Positions 14,301 to 25,398 of a stretch of 64,000 bases of DNA are shown here, piece by piece. Positions within the stretch are counted from its first letter, which is position 1; every line of letters begins with the position of its first letter. The notes below the pieces were generated by a model that did not search any database, was not told the DNA's origin, and worked only from the letters and a program-made list of their open reading frames with translations. The DNA is from Larus michahellis (lineage: Eukaryota > Chordata > Aves > Charadriiformes > Laridae). The position numbers were made by a program, and so were the translations under genes. Location: assembly GCF_964199755.1 (NCBI RefSeq), contig NC_133901.1, positions 24,337,583 through 24,401,582 on the forward strand. The letters are read 5' to 3'.

Positions 14301-17300
14301 ACAGCTATAATGAATAAAAAGCCTAACCCTAGATTAAATAAGTTTTGGTTAAAGTGTCTATCAGTGCAGTGTAGCAGTATGCTATTTATTGTAGCTCTAA
14401 GGGTTTTTTTCCACCAGGACTACTGGAAAAAGAATTGTATATCCACGAGGTACAAGTCGTCTTTATTTTGGAACTTTCTCCAATTGTTCTTTCTCACATT
14501 CAGCGCTGGATTATAGATTCACTGTCTAAAATTTCTTAGGCTTTTCCTTATGGTTTTATTTATGTTCCTGGTTTTGGTAATAGCTGTAATAATATTCTTG
14601 TTTATTCTCTTTCTGTTCCTGAGTGCCGTTGTGAGCTAGGTATCTCGGTTTGGGAATTCCTGACTGAAGTATACCAAAAAATGTTTTCAAAAAATTAATT
14701 ATTTAATAGCAAGATAAAGTATTAATTGGATTTTGTAACTGAGCTTCTTATTTTTTCCCTATTCAAATAATATCAATTATTTTCTTACAGAGAAGCAAAC
14801 ACAATCTTCAGAGGCAACTCATTAGCAACTCGGTGTGTAGATGAAATGATGAAAATAGTGGGGAAGCACTACCTAAAGGTTACTTTGAAACCTGTTATTG
14901 ATGAGGTAGGTTATCCTACTGAAACTGTTCTCAGGATTCTTAGCCCCCTGGAGTATCCTATCTCTTTGATATACATTCTTCTTACAGCTCCCTGTGTGGT
15001 AGTAATTGCTCAGGTGGGGGAATTGTAGAGGAAGGTTAAATTGAGCAATAATTGGTTTAGTGGGAGGAGCTGCTTTTTGTTAATTGTGTTCCAAATGCTT
15101 GAAATTAAACAGTCAGTGACAGTCGCTCCAGCATTTCAGAATTTACCCACATGATGCTTTATGTGATTGATCCATGTAAAAAGGCACACACAAAATTGAG
15201 GATGATTATTGTATGCTGTTATGGATAGTTAGAATCTGCTGATTCCGGAATAAAGTTGTATTTTCTTATCCCTGTTCATGAAAACAGTAAAGGAAAAAGG
15301 TCCAACCGAAAATAGAATGGGGGGGGGGGGGGGGGAATTAAACAGAGGATTACAGTCTTCCTTGACAATTTTTTGGAGCTTTACCCCTAAATCTAGGGCA
15401 GAATCTGGTTTTGAATAGGTGCATTTCCATACTTTCTGTCTGAAAAATTAAACTCTAATAGTTTTGTTTGTTTCTTTCAGATCTGTGAGTCTCCTAAACC
15501 CTGTGAAATAGATCCCATCAAATTAAAAGAAGGGGATAATGTAGAAATTAATATGGTGAGTTTCCTAATGTGTTTTTCCTAATTTAAACTTTCTCAAATC
15601 TGATAGAAAAACATTTTAAAAAGCAGCTCTGTGTAATGGAAAATGAGTAATTTATTAAGCAGTGGAATCTGCTGATTCCGGAATAAAGTTGTATTTTCTT
15701 ATCCCTGTTCATGAAAACAGTAAAGGAAAAAAGTCCAACCGAAAATGGAATGGGGGGGGGGAATTAAACAGAGGATTACAGTCTTCCGTGACAATTTTTT
15801 GGATGTTGTAATGTAATTCCTGGTGTTCTGTGCTCAGTATCTAGATGATGAAGCACTTACTTAGGACTGCTTTAACACGTTTCATTAAAGTTTTGCTTGA
15901 GGCTTGCCTGTCACCAAAGGATGACATTTAAGGCAATAGTTGCTGCAACAAACTAACTGACCGTTCACTAGGTATCCAGGGGAAGTGATCCTTGTTTGTA
16001 ATGTGGGGTCAAATTACAAAACCATATTTCGTTATAGTTGTATATTGCCAGACAGTGCTTATATGCTTTCTTGTAAGTGAATAACATCAAACTTATCTTT
16101 TAACACTAGTAATCCCATATAGCTATTATGAGGATTTTTAAATATGCGCTGTACTAAAATACATAATCAAATAGTCGGGCAGTGTTTTGAAAAAAGGAAC
16201 TGTACTGTTATGTTTGTGTTCGGGGAAAAAACATACAAATGCAAAGGTTAATGGTCTGAAAAAATACCTTTTTTCATAATTGCAGGAAAATCTACGCTAT
16301 TATGTAGACAAAGTATTCCGTGAAATTGTGCGGTCAAGTATAAGTTGCCCTACCCTAATGTGTGATGTTTTTTATTCTTTGAGGCATCTGGCTGCCAAAA
16401 GATTTCCAAGTAAGTGTTCTCTAAAAACTTTTGAAAATGGCGTTCAGAGAGAAATACTTAACTTCTGCAGTTACCTTATGGGGATTGTTAAAATTCTTGC
16501 CTTGTCCAAAGCTGTGCCCTGAACTTCTTGCCTTGACAATCAGGCATTTGTTTTTCTGTCAATTTGTGACTTACAGTAAAGTCTTGTGGTCAGTCAAGCA
16601 AGAACTTTGTATTTTTTGATAGGAAAATGTAGCAGGTCAGAAACACTGCAAGACAGTAGCAAATAAGAAGTCACCAACAAAAGTATGAGATAATAGAAGA
16701 AAAGCGCAAGTAATACAGGAAGTGATTTAATTGAAAGATATGTAAAATCTGCTGATCTTAATGACATGAACTGCAGCTGTGTCAACTGAGTAGCACATTC
16801 ATAACTTATATGAAGTTAGCTTTACTACTACCGTAGCTTTACTACTTAGGGGTAGTTTTGAGGAGGGTGGATGATGTAAAGTATTTAATGCATTTGTAAT
16901 GCGACCAGTATTAGGACAGTTTTATTCGTTCTGAATAGTTTTAATATCGGAATAATGTGATGGGTCTGAAATACTCTTATGCTTCAGTCAATTAAAATTG
17001 GAAGCGTCATATAATAAGCCACAAATGTAGAACACAGTTCTCATAATCTGGAGCCTTTCTCTGACTTATGTTTATCATTGGAACTGATACCGTAAATTCC
17101 TCTAGTTAAGACGGTCTTTTCAGAATAGCTAACTTCCCAGACAGATCAGATTGAAGCGGTTGTTAGAGTAACAATGTGATCCCGCTATATTTCCCAGTAT
17201 AAAGGTGTAAATATACCCAAAATAGTAAATGAGAAAGTCCTCCTTTACATCATCAAAATTATATGGCACCATGGTTTTATGATGCAACTCAGAATTGGAG

Positions 17301-20300
17301 TTAAAGTTGTTCATGTGTGTGGGCTGCATTTGTTGTGCAGCATTAATGTATTTGAGTTGCTCAGTGATTAGCTTTACAGGGGAATAAGCCCGATAGCCCT
17401 AGAGTTTAAAGGCAACTGCTACAGTATTTTCTCTTTCAGTTCAAGGTGCATACAGCTGTACTGAATCAACACTGTGTATGTAAATGCTTGCAATAATCTC
17501 ATCGTTCCTAGTAGTGGAGCTGATGAGCCACTTCTATGAGAACAGAACTTTTCAGAGAAATAAACCCTCCGTTTTAAGCAGAACGTTTCTTACCATGATC
17601 ACCTTTCTCATTTCATGCACTTCATTGATTTTTCTATTCTGTTTTAAAATATAAATGTGTCCTCTGATGTTATCTTCTGAACAACTTTTATGTTGACTGT
17701 CTTCATTATTTCCTATTAAGTTTAGTGCATGTTACATTTCATGGTTTTTCTCTGCAGATGACCCTCATGTACAGTATTCTGCAGTGAGCAGCTTTGTGTT
17801 TCTTCGTTTCTTTGCTGTAGCCGTAGTCTCACCTCATACTTTTCATTTACGACCTCACCATCCAGTAAGTTTTGTGAAGATTTGTTCTGTTTTATTCGTA
17901 ACTGTCAGATCTGTTTATCTGGGAAGGCATAAGTTACTTTTGGTGGGTCTGTAAGTGGGACGTAAGGTTACTAAATGTCTCCAGGTTGAGTTTTCGATTT
18001 TATACCTCACTGAAGAAACTAAGACATTTGCAGTTCTTTAAGCATCAGATTTCTCAGTCTTTATGAGGCATTGTCAAGTGATGTAGAAGAGCTATTGATA
18101 TTAAAGAAGCTGTGTCTTCTTTGGGAATGCACTGCTTTACTTTGAATAGCAGCATCACTGAGGGTTCTTTAACGCATATGTCTAAACTGCATTGGTTCCC
18201 TCCACATGGAAGTTAAATATCCAGGTGCCACTTTTACTTTTAAAAAATATTTCCATTTGTGTCTTAAACAGAGGTTGTAGAGTTACCCAATAATTGGTCT
18301 GTGTATTTATTTTGGACTTGACTAGCTTCATTGGGTTGCCAGATCTGCCATTTTTAGTTTTCAAATTGTCAAGTAGATGTTCAGTTTGGAGAAGAGAAGG
18401 CTCTGGGGAGATCTTATAGAGGCCTTTCACTACCTAAAGGGGGCCTACAAGAAAGCTGGAGAGGGACTTTTTACAAGGGCATGTAGTGATAGGACGGGGT
18501 AATGGCATTAAAAGAGGGTAGATTTAGACTAGATATAAGGAAGAAATTCTTCACTATGAGGGTGGTGAGACACTGGAACAGGTTGCCCAGAGAAGCTGTG
18601 GATGCCCCATCCCGGAAGTGTTCCAGGCCAGGCTGGATGGGGCTTTGAGCAGCCTGGTCTAGTGGGAGGTGTCCCTGCCCAGGGCAGGGGGGTGGAACTA
18701 GATGATCTTTAAGGTCCCTTCCAACCAGAACCATTCTGTGATTCTATGATATGCATTAAAAAAAAAAAAAAATTTTTCAAAGACAGGAATATGGAGATAA
18801 GGAAAAAAATACTGTATTATTTTCACATAAAATACAGAATACATGTGAAATCTTCTGCTGTAGAGGTTGTCTTTATTAGCTTATTTTATCTGCTTATATG
18901 TGTTGTGCTTTCAAAAGAAAAAAAATCTCCTTACTCAAATTCATTCCTTTGACGTTATCCAATTTGTTGAGTAAAACGATTACAGGATTTTATCACTTGT
19001 GGGTTAAACGTTTTAAAGGGAACAGCAAAGCCCCTTTCTGTGGCTGTGTTTGTAATCCTGTACTAAAATGCAAGCAGTGAGGTAGCAAACAAATTGGGCA
19101 AAAGCCTTAAAGACGAAGTGTTTTAGTTCATGTTGTATTATGAAAAGTTCTACCATTTGTTGAGTGACAGTTCGTTATGTTTAGTGTTAAGTTTTGAATA
19201 GTTCAGAAGCATTAGATGTGTAGCAACAATTACAGAGTTTGAGCGTTTTAAGATGTTTTATATGTAAAAATATTTTTCTGAGTACTAATATTAAGTTCTA
19301 GTGGTAGTGAATAAAGAATTAAGCACTGGGCAGTAGCTTATAAAATATACATATATTCACAAAGCACAAGTACTAAAAAAGGACAATGCTGCATATGCAT
19401 TTCTTTTTGGGCAAAGTAGTAAAGGAATGAAGATGTATCAGATGTACTACATTGTGTAATGTAATAATTTTTGTGACATTTTTCATTTAAATCAAGGTTT
19501 TACCTGGAACTGAATAAAAAATGTGACTTCTGAATTTTGTTTATTTTAGGATGCACAGACTTCTAGAACATTAACTCTTATATCAAAAGCCATCCAGACT
19601 TTGGGGAGTTGGGGAAGTTTGACCAAAAGCAAACTTGTAAGGCTATTAAAATTCTTTTTCATTTCATAGACAACATTCTTTGAAAGTTTATTTATGTCGA
19701 TATACCTTTTCTTGCAGTCAAGTTTCAAGGAGACATTTATGTGTGAATTTTTCAAAACATTTCAAGAGGAAAAATTTACTGAATCTGTTAAAAAGGTACC
19801 TTTCAACTAGATTTTTTTTTTTTTAAATGGTTGATGTATTTGTTCAGTGTTAATTATTAGGAGGTTGTGCTATTATTCATTTTTCTAACAGAAAAAGAAA
19901 AATTGTGGTCCATTTCAGAGGTTTAAAAAGAAAAATCCACACAATCGAGCACACAAGAGTTATATATAATGGACTAAGACAATTTAGTTTAAAAAAAAAA
20001 AAGTACAATTTTTTTTAAAACAGACTTGATTAGATCTGCTGTCTAGGAACTAATTAAAGAAATCTTGTGTGGGTTATGGGCATGCCATTTTACATTGTTC
20101 CAAGTCTCTGCAATGTATTTTCATTTCATCTGTTGCATAAAATAATTATTCAGTTCCAAGAGAAACTGTACATGTATATTTTCAAAATAGCTTTTGATTG
20201 TTCTTTGTTTCTGAATAGTACATATTCTCTGTGTATTTTTCCTTAAGTTCCTAGATGATGTTTCCTCTACTGAAAGTAAAGAGCCCAGTGGTCTGAGTGA

Positions 20301-23300
20301 GCCAGTACATCTAAAAGAAGGGTAAATACATCTTGAATCTAGATCATGCAAAAGAGTATTGACTTTACCGTTTTTCCATTAATGCCAACATCAGATTAAT
20401 GCTCATTAAAATGTTTGATGTACTGTAGAAATTACGGTATTTGTAATTTGTGGTAATTCTTTGTTAGTTTGCAGAATTAGTTTAAACCAACAGCTGTAAA
20501 CTTTCATAACTTATCTTTTAAATAATTAAAAAAAAAAATCAGCTTAAAACTTATTAAAAGCCCATCTGCGTTTCTGTTACAATTCAGTAACGTGTGCTTT
20601 GTGATGATTTATTCAGGATTGTCAGCTTGTATTTTAAAGGAATGTATTAATTTAATTTAGAATTACTTTGCATGCGGTTTAAGCACAGCCAGCTAAATGT
20701 TCTGCCTTAAAGTAGGGGGGAAAATTACCCTGTAATAAATGGTTTTAAAAGCTCTCCAGAAGACTAATGGTTGCATTTCATTGGATTCTGTCTTTACAGA
20801 GAAATGTACAAAAGAGCTCAGGGAAGGACTCGGATTGGTAAAAAGAATTTCAAGAAGCGGTGGTTCTGTCTAACAAGTAGAGAATTCACCTACCACAAAC
20901 AGCAAGGTAAATGATGTTTATTTTTCAATTATTTTTGTTTTCTCAATATTTTATAAGTGTTTGTATCTGATTTGTGCTTTTTAAAATGCATAAATTTTTT
21001 TCCTTTTACTAAAGTACATATGTCTTAGTTACCTTTGCGCTGGTTACAGAATGCTTCTATGATTCATGTACATTTTCTCAATAATAAAAAGGCACATTTT
21101 CAGAACTTAACCTACAGTATCAGTGCACTGAGGTTATAAACCAGTTTTCTTAAAAATCGCTTCACGCATCTATTTACAATTTTTCACAGATAAAGAACCA
21201 ATTTTCACTATTCCAATCAAAAACATCCTTGCAGTGGAGAAACTTGATGAGAGCTCCTTCAACAAGAAAAATGTGAGTCAAAAGATAGTTTATATGTAAT
21301 TCCTGGTGTGTTCTTTAAATAAAAGATTATAATTAGCTTACAGAGTTACTGAAACCCTATTACTGAACACTTCAGCAAAAAATCTTAGTTGGATCAATAA
21401 TAAAAATCTGTATGCAGCTTTTCCAAGTACTCTGAACGTGGAACCTAACTTGGAGATTTGGATCTCGGCACCAACTTTTCTGACTGATTTTATGACTTCT
21501 GCCCCCTTTTCCAAATTTCTGAAATGAAGGTTAGAACTACTGTGACCTTATTACAAAGCACTTTTCACGTAAGGTATTAGTAATATGTATTATATTATGT
21601 TCTACTAGAGATGTAATGTTATCAGACTTCTATTTATTCCGTTTGATGAGAACTTCCTACAGTACCTTCGTCAGCTGAGACAGTTGCCTGTGCTCACAGC
21701 CTCATTCTGCACCTCTAACACATCAGTATTTCTGTGTTATTTCCATTAGAAATTCTGAGGCAGTGATAAAAGTGCAACTGTTACTTAGGCTGAGGATGGC
21801 TAAAGGAGAGACTTCTAGGAATCTTCTGTTACTCACAGGATATCAAGCAGGAAGTCTGAGGTCACGTTTAAAGAGGCATGAATGCAGAGGACAGAGAATG
21901 CATCACATTCTAATTCTTTAAGAATTCTTTTTTGGATGAGGAAATGGTGGAGGTGGAATACAGGGAGCTGTTTTGTTTGTTGGTTTGTGGGATTTTTTTC
22001 TTTGAAATAGGGCTGTGTAGTAAAACGAAAGAGGTGAAGAGTCTTCTTTTCTCTCTTGTCACACTTTCTGTCTTAATTTGGCTTTGTTGAATTGCCTGAG
22101 CTTTGAAATCTATTTTGACGTATTCAAAGTTACTCTTTTACTGAGCAGAATGATGTTGTGTTCCTTCTACAGATGTTTCAAGTACTACATGGAGAAAAGC
22201 CGCTCTATATCCAAGCAAATAACTGTGTAGAAGCTAGTGAGTGGATAGAAGCTCTTTGCCGGGTAACGAGGTGCAACCAGAAGAGGCTCAATTTTTACCA
22301 TCCTTCTGCTTTTCTGAATGGGAACTGGCTTTGCTGCAAGGCTACAATAGAGAACACAGTGGGCTGTGCTCGTTGCACTGCGTAAGTTGCTTCTCAGCTG
22401 AAAATACATATGTGTTGTGGGACAAATAATGTATGAATCACTGTACAACTTGAAAATCTGAAAGCAAGGCTTTAGCAAGTTATGCTACTAAAAACATGCC
22501 TTACTAATAAGGCCTGAAGTACTGGATTTTACGAAGTCTATTACTTCGTCAGCTACCATATGAAATGAAGGTAACCAGTTCAGCATGTAAATCAGAAATA
22601 TTGAATGGTTCACTTCTTTCCACACAGAATAATAAATTTAATAGCTGAAGTTTATTCAGATGCCAAGCTGAATGCAGAAATGTGACACGCCTAGGTCATC
22701 TGTATGAAATAATTGGAATACCTTGCTGCAGAGGGCTCAGCCTGGAAGTCTTATCTCTTTCCCTAATGACATTGGCATTTTTTATACAGTCACTTTTTTA
22801 TTTCAACCTCACATATTTTATACAGTGTACTAAGAAAATCAACTAAATCTTGGATGTAGATTCTGACAAATGATTTGGATTTTATAGGTATGTTAGGAAA
22901 ACGAATAATGTCTTAGAATGCATTAGTGCCTTTCTTTAAGCTGCTGATTTCTGAGAACAAACAAATGCTTTGATCTTTTTGAAAAATAAATTTATCCTTA
23001 CCTGGATAGATTGCATAAATTACAGACTAAAGATCTCAGTCAGTTCTACATCATCAGGAAGTCCTACAAGATAACTTTCTGAAAATACGTATAATACTTC
23101 TTCCATGTTACTCAGTTCATTCCTATATTGGGTTTCTCAACAGTTCAGAAGATTCCCGTTACTGAATAACTTGGTTGGGTTTGTCTTTCTATTTTTTTCA
23201 ACTGTTCTGGTTTAGGAGATTGCCCTTCTCTTCTGGTTACCTTTCAAGAATAGAAGATTTTTAAATAAGTGTTTAAGTGTCATTTAATGACAATTAACCT

Positions 23301-25398
23301 TACTTTGATCTTTTTGAAATATTTTTCCTTGACATACTGAATAAATTGTATTGGAAAAAGCAGGTTTTTATATTGCTGTATTCATTGCCCTCAAAACTGT
23401 TTATGCCTGTTTCTATAGAGCACTTGCGTTGAACGCTAAGTTTTGTGGAGCAATTGTAAAGCCATCTGAGTGACGGACACGTTAAAAGGCTAAGTGTAGT
23501 GAAACAGAATCAGTTTTTACTTGCTTTCAAACCTTTCAAGAACAATTCCTATATTGACTACCCGTCTTTTTTCACCTTTTAGAGATGTTCCTGCTGATAC
23601 TCAAATTGAGATTGATGGAGACAGAGAGGCAGAAAGAATTTACTCACTTTTCACTATCAACATGCCTAAACTACAGAAGTTGGAAGGTACTCAAATAATA
23701 TTTCAGAAGAATTATACTGATATTATTTAGCTCTAATTCTTTAGGCCCATAACATCAGTTTGATGTCTTAACAATTTACCTGAAAATAATAGAAAGTAGA
23801 GAGACAGATTATATTTTTGTTGTCTTAGTGCTCTGGTATCACACATTCTTCAGTCATTTCTTTACAGTAGACATGAGGCGTGCACATTGTTCTAAATGAA
23901 TTTGCATATATGAAGTATCTTTAATAGGCTGAACAGAGAGACTGCAACTCTAGCCAGTTGTTCTTCTGTCTTTGCTCTCCTTTTCCTGACTATGGAGTGA
24001 GTTCTGTTGAACATGGTTGAGTTGCAAGAAAGCATTGGTCGTCTGTTAATGTCAACAGGAGAGAGCCAGATACTTGAGATGCTGAACACAACCAGCAGAG
24101 AATAAGCCACAGAACTGTAAATAAAGCTAGTTGGTGCTATCTCCTGCTTTTGTCTTAACCCACTTTATGTATAAGCTAGAGTAACTTTACACTTCAGAAT
24201 TTCAGAATCACCATTTACGTGATAGTTAGATCTGTTTGTTAATTGTCAAAATTCTAATCAGGATAATTGTGGTAATTTTTGTAGAGGCTTGCGGAAGTAT
24301 AGCAGTCTACCAAGGTCCGCGGAAAGAACCAGATGATTATTCAAACTTCACAATTGAAGATTCTGTAGCAACTTTTCATACACTTAAACAGATCATAGAT
24401 ATAGTAGAAAAGCTGAATGAATCGCATGAAAAATACCGAAAGAAGAGATCGTCTAGTGCTAAATATGGTAGTGAGTAAGTATCTTATGTAATTTTGACAT
24501 ACATAAATATGTATTTTCCTAAAAAAAAAAAAAAATAATCACAGAACAAGACCAGGCTTGTTTAGGTAGAGATAATTAAGCTAAAGGTAGATTTAAACAA
24601 AACAAAGAAATTGAGAAAATAAGGTACATAATTTGTGGTAATGCAGGTTTTTACCAGTTGTTAGAAGATCCTCTGGGGTGGGGTTCATCTGTCTTTCTGT
24701 TGAGATTCCCATAAGTGGGTGCAATGCCTCTGCTGTTTCCTTGCAAGTTAACATCTGAAGTGGACACAAAATTTATCCCTAACTGTCTGCCTACTTTCTA
24801 ATTTTTTTTTTTCAAATTCCATAGTTCAGTTAAGAAATAATTAAAATATCAAATTACATAAAACTGTAAAGATTACACTGCATGACTGTATCTTTCATGC
24901 ATTGTATTTACTGTTTATAATTCACTTGCCGTGCTCTATGGTAAATCCTGTTTCTGGTGAAGTTAAAAAAATCTTTTCTTTGGAGGACATTGTTGTTCCA
25001 AGGCAGATTCTTTCAGTTCTCCTCAATCCTGGCTGATATCTGTGGAATGCCACTGGCAAGTTTTATGATTTCTTCTTTGCGTCAATAAGGCTTGATTCAC
25101 CAGAAAAAAAGAATGCTCAAACCACGATTTGGTTTGCCTAGTTTAGTATTTGACCCAAGTCGTTTAGAAAAATTTACTTTGATTTAGAAAGTCTCACGTG
25201 AGAGTGTGTGAGGTTTTCTGCAAATCACAAAATTTCACAAGTAGTAGTAGAAATTATTAAAAAAAAATAAATACAGGTTTGCTGAATAAATTAAAATTGT
25301 ATGATGAGAACTAGAAAGCAGATGTTAACCTTAAAATATTTACATATAATATTTTATTTTTTTCCAGAGAAAATCCAATTGTTGGAAAAGTTTCCTAA
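5232..25398 (+). CDS. RASA2: RASA2, Ras p21 protein activator 2 (GAP1m), 3' 19 coding exons
   Basis: RASA2 speeds GTP hydrolysis by Ras at the plasma membrane and is recruited there through its PH domain. Coding exons are 5232-5315, 7125-7197, 8329-8405, 9780-9878, 11942-12098, 13308-13456, 14791-14905, 15481-15555, 16286-16409, 17758-17864, 19550-19636, 19718-19795, 20248-20321, 20800-20906, 21190-21272, 22173-22381, 23583-23686, 24285-24474 and 25368-25398. All have AG/GT borders, and the phases join into 673 codons plus stop. Domain order is second C2, RasGAP (arginine finger in FRGNS, FLRFF motif), PH, Btk-type H-C-C-C zinc motif, and a short tail ending in NPIVGKVS. From general knowledge the human protein is about 850 residues, so roughly 175 N-terminal residues (first C2 domain) lie upstream. 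The paralogue RASA3 is the main alternative. The RNF7-GRK7 neighbours and the tail sequence favour RASA2. Confidence 0.95.
7125..7197 (+). CDS. RASA2: RASA2 coding exon, C2B polybasic strand
   Basis: It encodes [20 protein letters not shown] and then FYFE, the lysine-rich C2 strand and the conserved NPQFNE turn. The acceptor is acag, after a weak pyrimidine tract; the donor is gag|gtaact. The first base completes the Arg codon of the preceding exon. Confidence 0.92.
8329..8405 (+). CDS. RASA2: RASA2 coding exon, C2B
   Basis: The acceptor is gcttccag and the donor is gtcag|gtaagt. It encodes [19 protein letters not shown] and then IEKLEV, continuing C2B. It starts in phase 0 and ends two bases into an Arg codon. 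Confidence 0.93.
9780..9878 (+). CDS. RASA2: RASA2 coding exon, end of C2B
   Basis: The acceptor is ttattttcag and the donor is catg|gtgaga. It encodes VDLWNNGNL, then [21 protein letters not shown] and a split Trp codon. The third calcium loop reads D-L-W where Ca-binding C2 domains have D-x-D. Confidence 0.93.
11942..12098 (+). CDS. RASA2: RASA2 coding exon, C2B to RasGAP linker
   Basis: The acceptor is ttgctttcag and the donor is gttcag|gtattt. It encodes [20 protein letters not shown], then [18 protein letters not shown] and the helix ending LLLKSPDVQ. It completes the last C2 strand and leads into the GAP domain. Confidence 0.94.
12121..12155. repeat. 13-bp tandem repeat, about 2.7 copies
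   Basis: The unit tttaaaatgaaaa occurs twice and then partly again, just inside the intron 23 bp after the RASA2 exon that ends at 12098. Confidence 0.8.
13308..13456 (+). CDS. RASA2: RASA2 coding exon, RasGAP N-terminal helices
   Basis: The acceptor is tttctcacag and the donor is cgca|gtatgt. It encodes [20 protein letters not shown] and then [20 protein letters not shown], the helical entry to the RasGAP fold. It ends two bases into a Gln codon. Confidence 0.94.
14791..14905 (+). CDS. RASA2: RASA2 coding exon with the RasGAP arginine finger
   Basis: The acceptor is ttttcttacag and the donor is gatgag|gtaggt. It encodes [15 protein letters not shown], then [20 protein letters not shown]. 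The Arg of FRGNS (codon 14810-14812) corresponds to the catalytic arginine finger inserted into the Ras active site. Confidence 0.95.
15232..15377 (+). repeat. Direct duplication, copy 1 (contains G17)
   Basis: This 146-bp segment begins gaatctgctgattccgg and ends gacaattttttgga. It recurs at 15665-15803 in the same orientation. The two differ by three substitutions and by poly(G) length, 17 here against 10 there. It lies upstream of the 75-nt RASA2 exon. Confidence 0.95.
15481..15555 (+). CDS. RASA2: RASA2 coding exon, 25 codons, flanked by a direct duplication
   Basis: The acceptor is gtttctttcag and the donor is aatatg|gtgagt. It encodes [20 protein letters not shown] and then VEINM. At 75 nt with phase 0 on both sides it could be skipped in frame. 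Near-identical 140-bp repeats lie on either side of it. Confidence 0.94.
15665..15803 (+). repeat. Direct duplication, copy 2 (contains G10)
   Basis: This 139-bp segment matches 15232-15377 except for three substitutions and seven fewer G residues in the poly(G) tract. It lies 109 bp downstream of the RASA2 exon at 15481-15555. The 287 bp between the copies is single-copy. Confidence 0.95.
16286..16409 (+). CDS. RASA2: RASA2 coding exon, RasGAP core
   Basis: The acceptor is cataattgcag and the donor is ttccaa|gtaagt. It encodes [15 protein letters not shown], then [20 protein letters not shown]. The last base opens an Asn codon that the next exon completes. Confidence 0.94.
17758..17864 (+). 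CDS. RASA2: RASA2 coding exon with the FLR motif
   Basis: The acceptor is tttctctgcag and the donor is catcca|gtaagt. It encodes [12 protein letters not shown], then [13 protein letters not shown] and [15 protein letters not shown] followed by the VVSP turn is the signature of the Ras-binding groove of RasGAP domains. Confidence 0.95.
18379..18750 (+). mobile_element. CR1 LINE, 3' end fragment in a RASA2 intron
   Basis: The segment matches the 3' end of avian CR1: it starts at ttcagtttggagaagag, passes through the conserved ggaacaggttgcccagagaa block, and ends with the gatgatctttaaggtccctt block and the terminal attctgtgattctatgat repeat. It is 5'-truncated to about 370 bp, has no intact frame, and lies in the sense orientation relative to RASA2. 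Confidence 0.95.
19550..19636 (+). CDS. RASA2: RASA2 coding exon, RasGAP C-terminal helix
   Basis: The acceptor is tttattttag and the donor is aaactt|gtaagg. The exon is 87 nt, phase 0 on both sides, and encodes [20 protein letters not shown], then WGSLTKSKL. Confidence 0.93.
19718..19795 (+). CDS. RASA2: RASA2 coding exon, end of RasGAP domain
   Basis: The acceptor is tttcttgcag and the donor is aaaaag|gtacct. The exon is 78 nt, phase 0 on both sides, and encodes [20 protein letters not shown], then TESVKK. Only 81 bp of intron separates it from the preceding exon. Confidence 0.93.
20248..20321 (+). CDS. RASA2: RASA2 coding exon, GAP-PH linker
   Basis: The acceptor is tttttccttaag and the donor is gaagg|gtaaat. 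It encodes [20 protein letters not shown] and then HLKEG, a polar Ser/Glu linker into the first PH strand. Confidence 0.92.
20800..20906 (+). CDS. RASA2: RASA2 coding exon, PH domain start
   Basis: The acceptor is gtctttacag and the donor is agcaag|gtaaat. It encodes [20 protein letters not shown], then [15 protein letters not shown]. The basic loop and the KRWF strand are the phosphoinositide-binding part of the PH fold. Confidence 0.95.
21190..21272 (+). CDS. RASA2: RASA2 coding exon, PH domain middle
   Basis: The acceptor is ttttcacag and the donor is aaaaat|gtgagt. It encodes [20 protein letters not shown], then SSFNKKN, the central PH strands. Confidence 0.93.
22173..22381 (+). CDS. RASA2: RASA2 coding exon, PH C-terminal helix and Btk zinc motif
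   Basis: The acceptor is ccttctacag and the donor is actgc|gtaagt. It encodes [31 protein letters not shown] (the PH capping helix with its invariant Trp) and then [15 protein letters not shown] and GCARC. The His and three Cys that bind zinc in Btk motifs are all present. Confidence 0.95.
23583..23686 (+). CDS. RASA2: RASA2 coding exon, post-Btk segment
   Basis: The acceptor is ttcaccttttag and the donor is tggaag|gtactc. It encodes [20 protein letters not shown] and then [14 protein letters not shown]. It follows the zinc motif directly and ends one base into a Glu codon. Confidence 0.94.
24285..24474 (+). CDS. RASA2: RASA2 coding exon, C-terminal tail
   Basis: The acceptor is aatttttgtag and the donor is agtga|gtaagt. 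It encodes [20 protein letters not shown], then [20 protein letters not shown] and [14 protein letters not shown], a charged helical tail. Confidence 0.94.

Larger units (their letters stand above)
5316..15480 (+). other. RASA2: RASA2 introns between 5.3 and 15.5 kb
   Basis: Between the exons listed I see only AT-rich intron. It holds a G9 run followed by repeated TTGG near 6142-6173, a 13-bp tandem repeat at 12121-12155, and the first copy of the direct duplication at 15232-15377. No other coding or RNA gene is supportable. Confidence 0.7.
15556..25367 (+). other. RASA2: RASA2 introns between 15.6 and 25.4 kb
   Basis: Apart from the exons, the second duplication copy (15665-15803) and the CR1 fragment (18379-18750), this is AT-rich intron with homopolymer runs and no recognised gene. 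Confidence 0.7.

Noticed and set aside
18471-18734. 87-codon minus-strand open frame
   Set aside because: Antisense shadow of the CR1 3' fragment.
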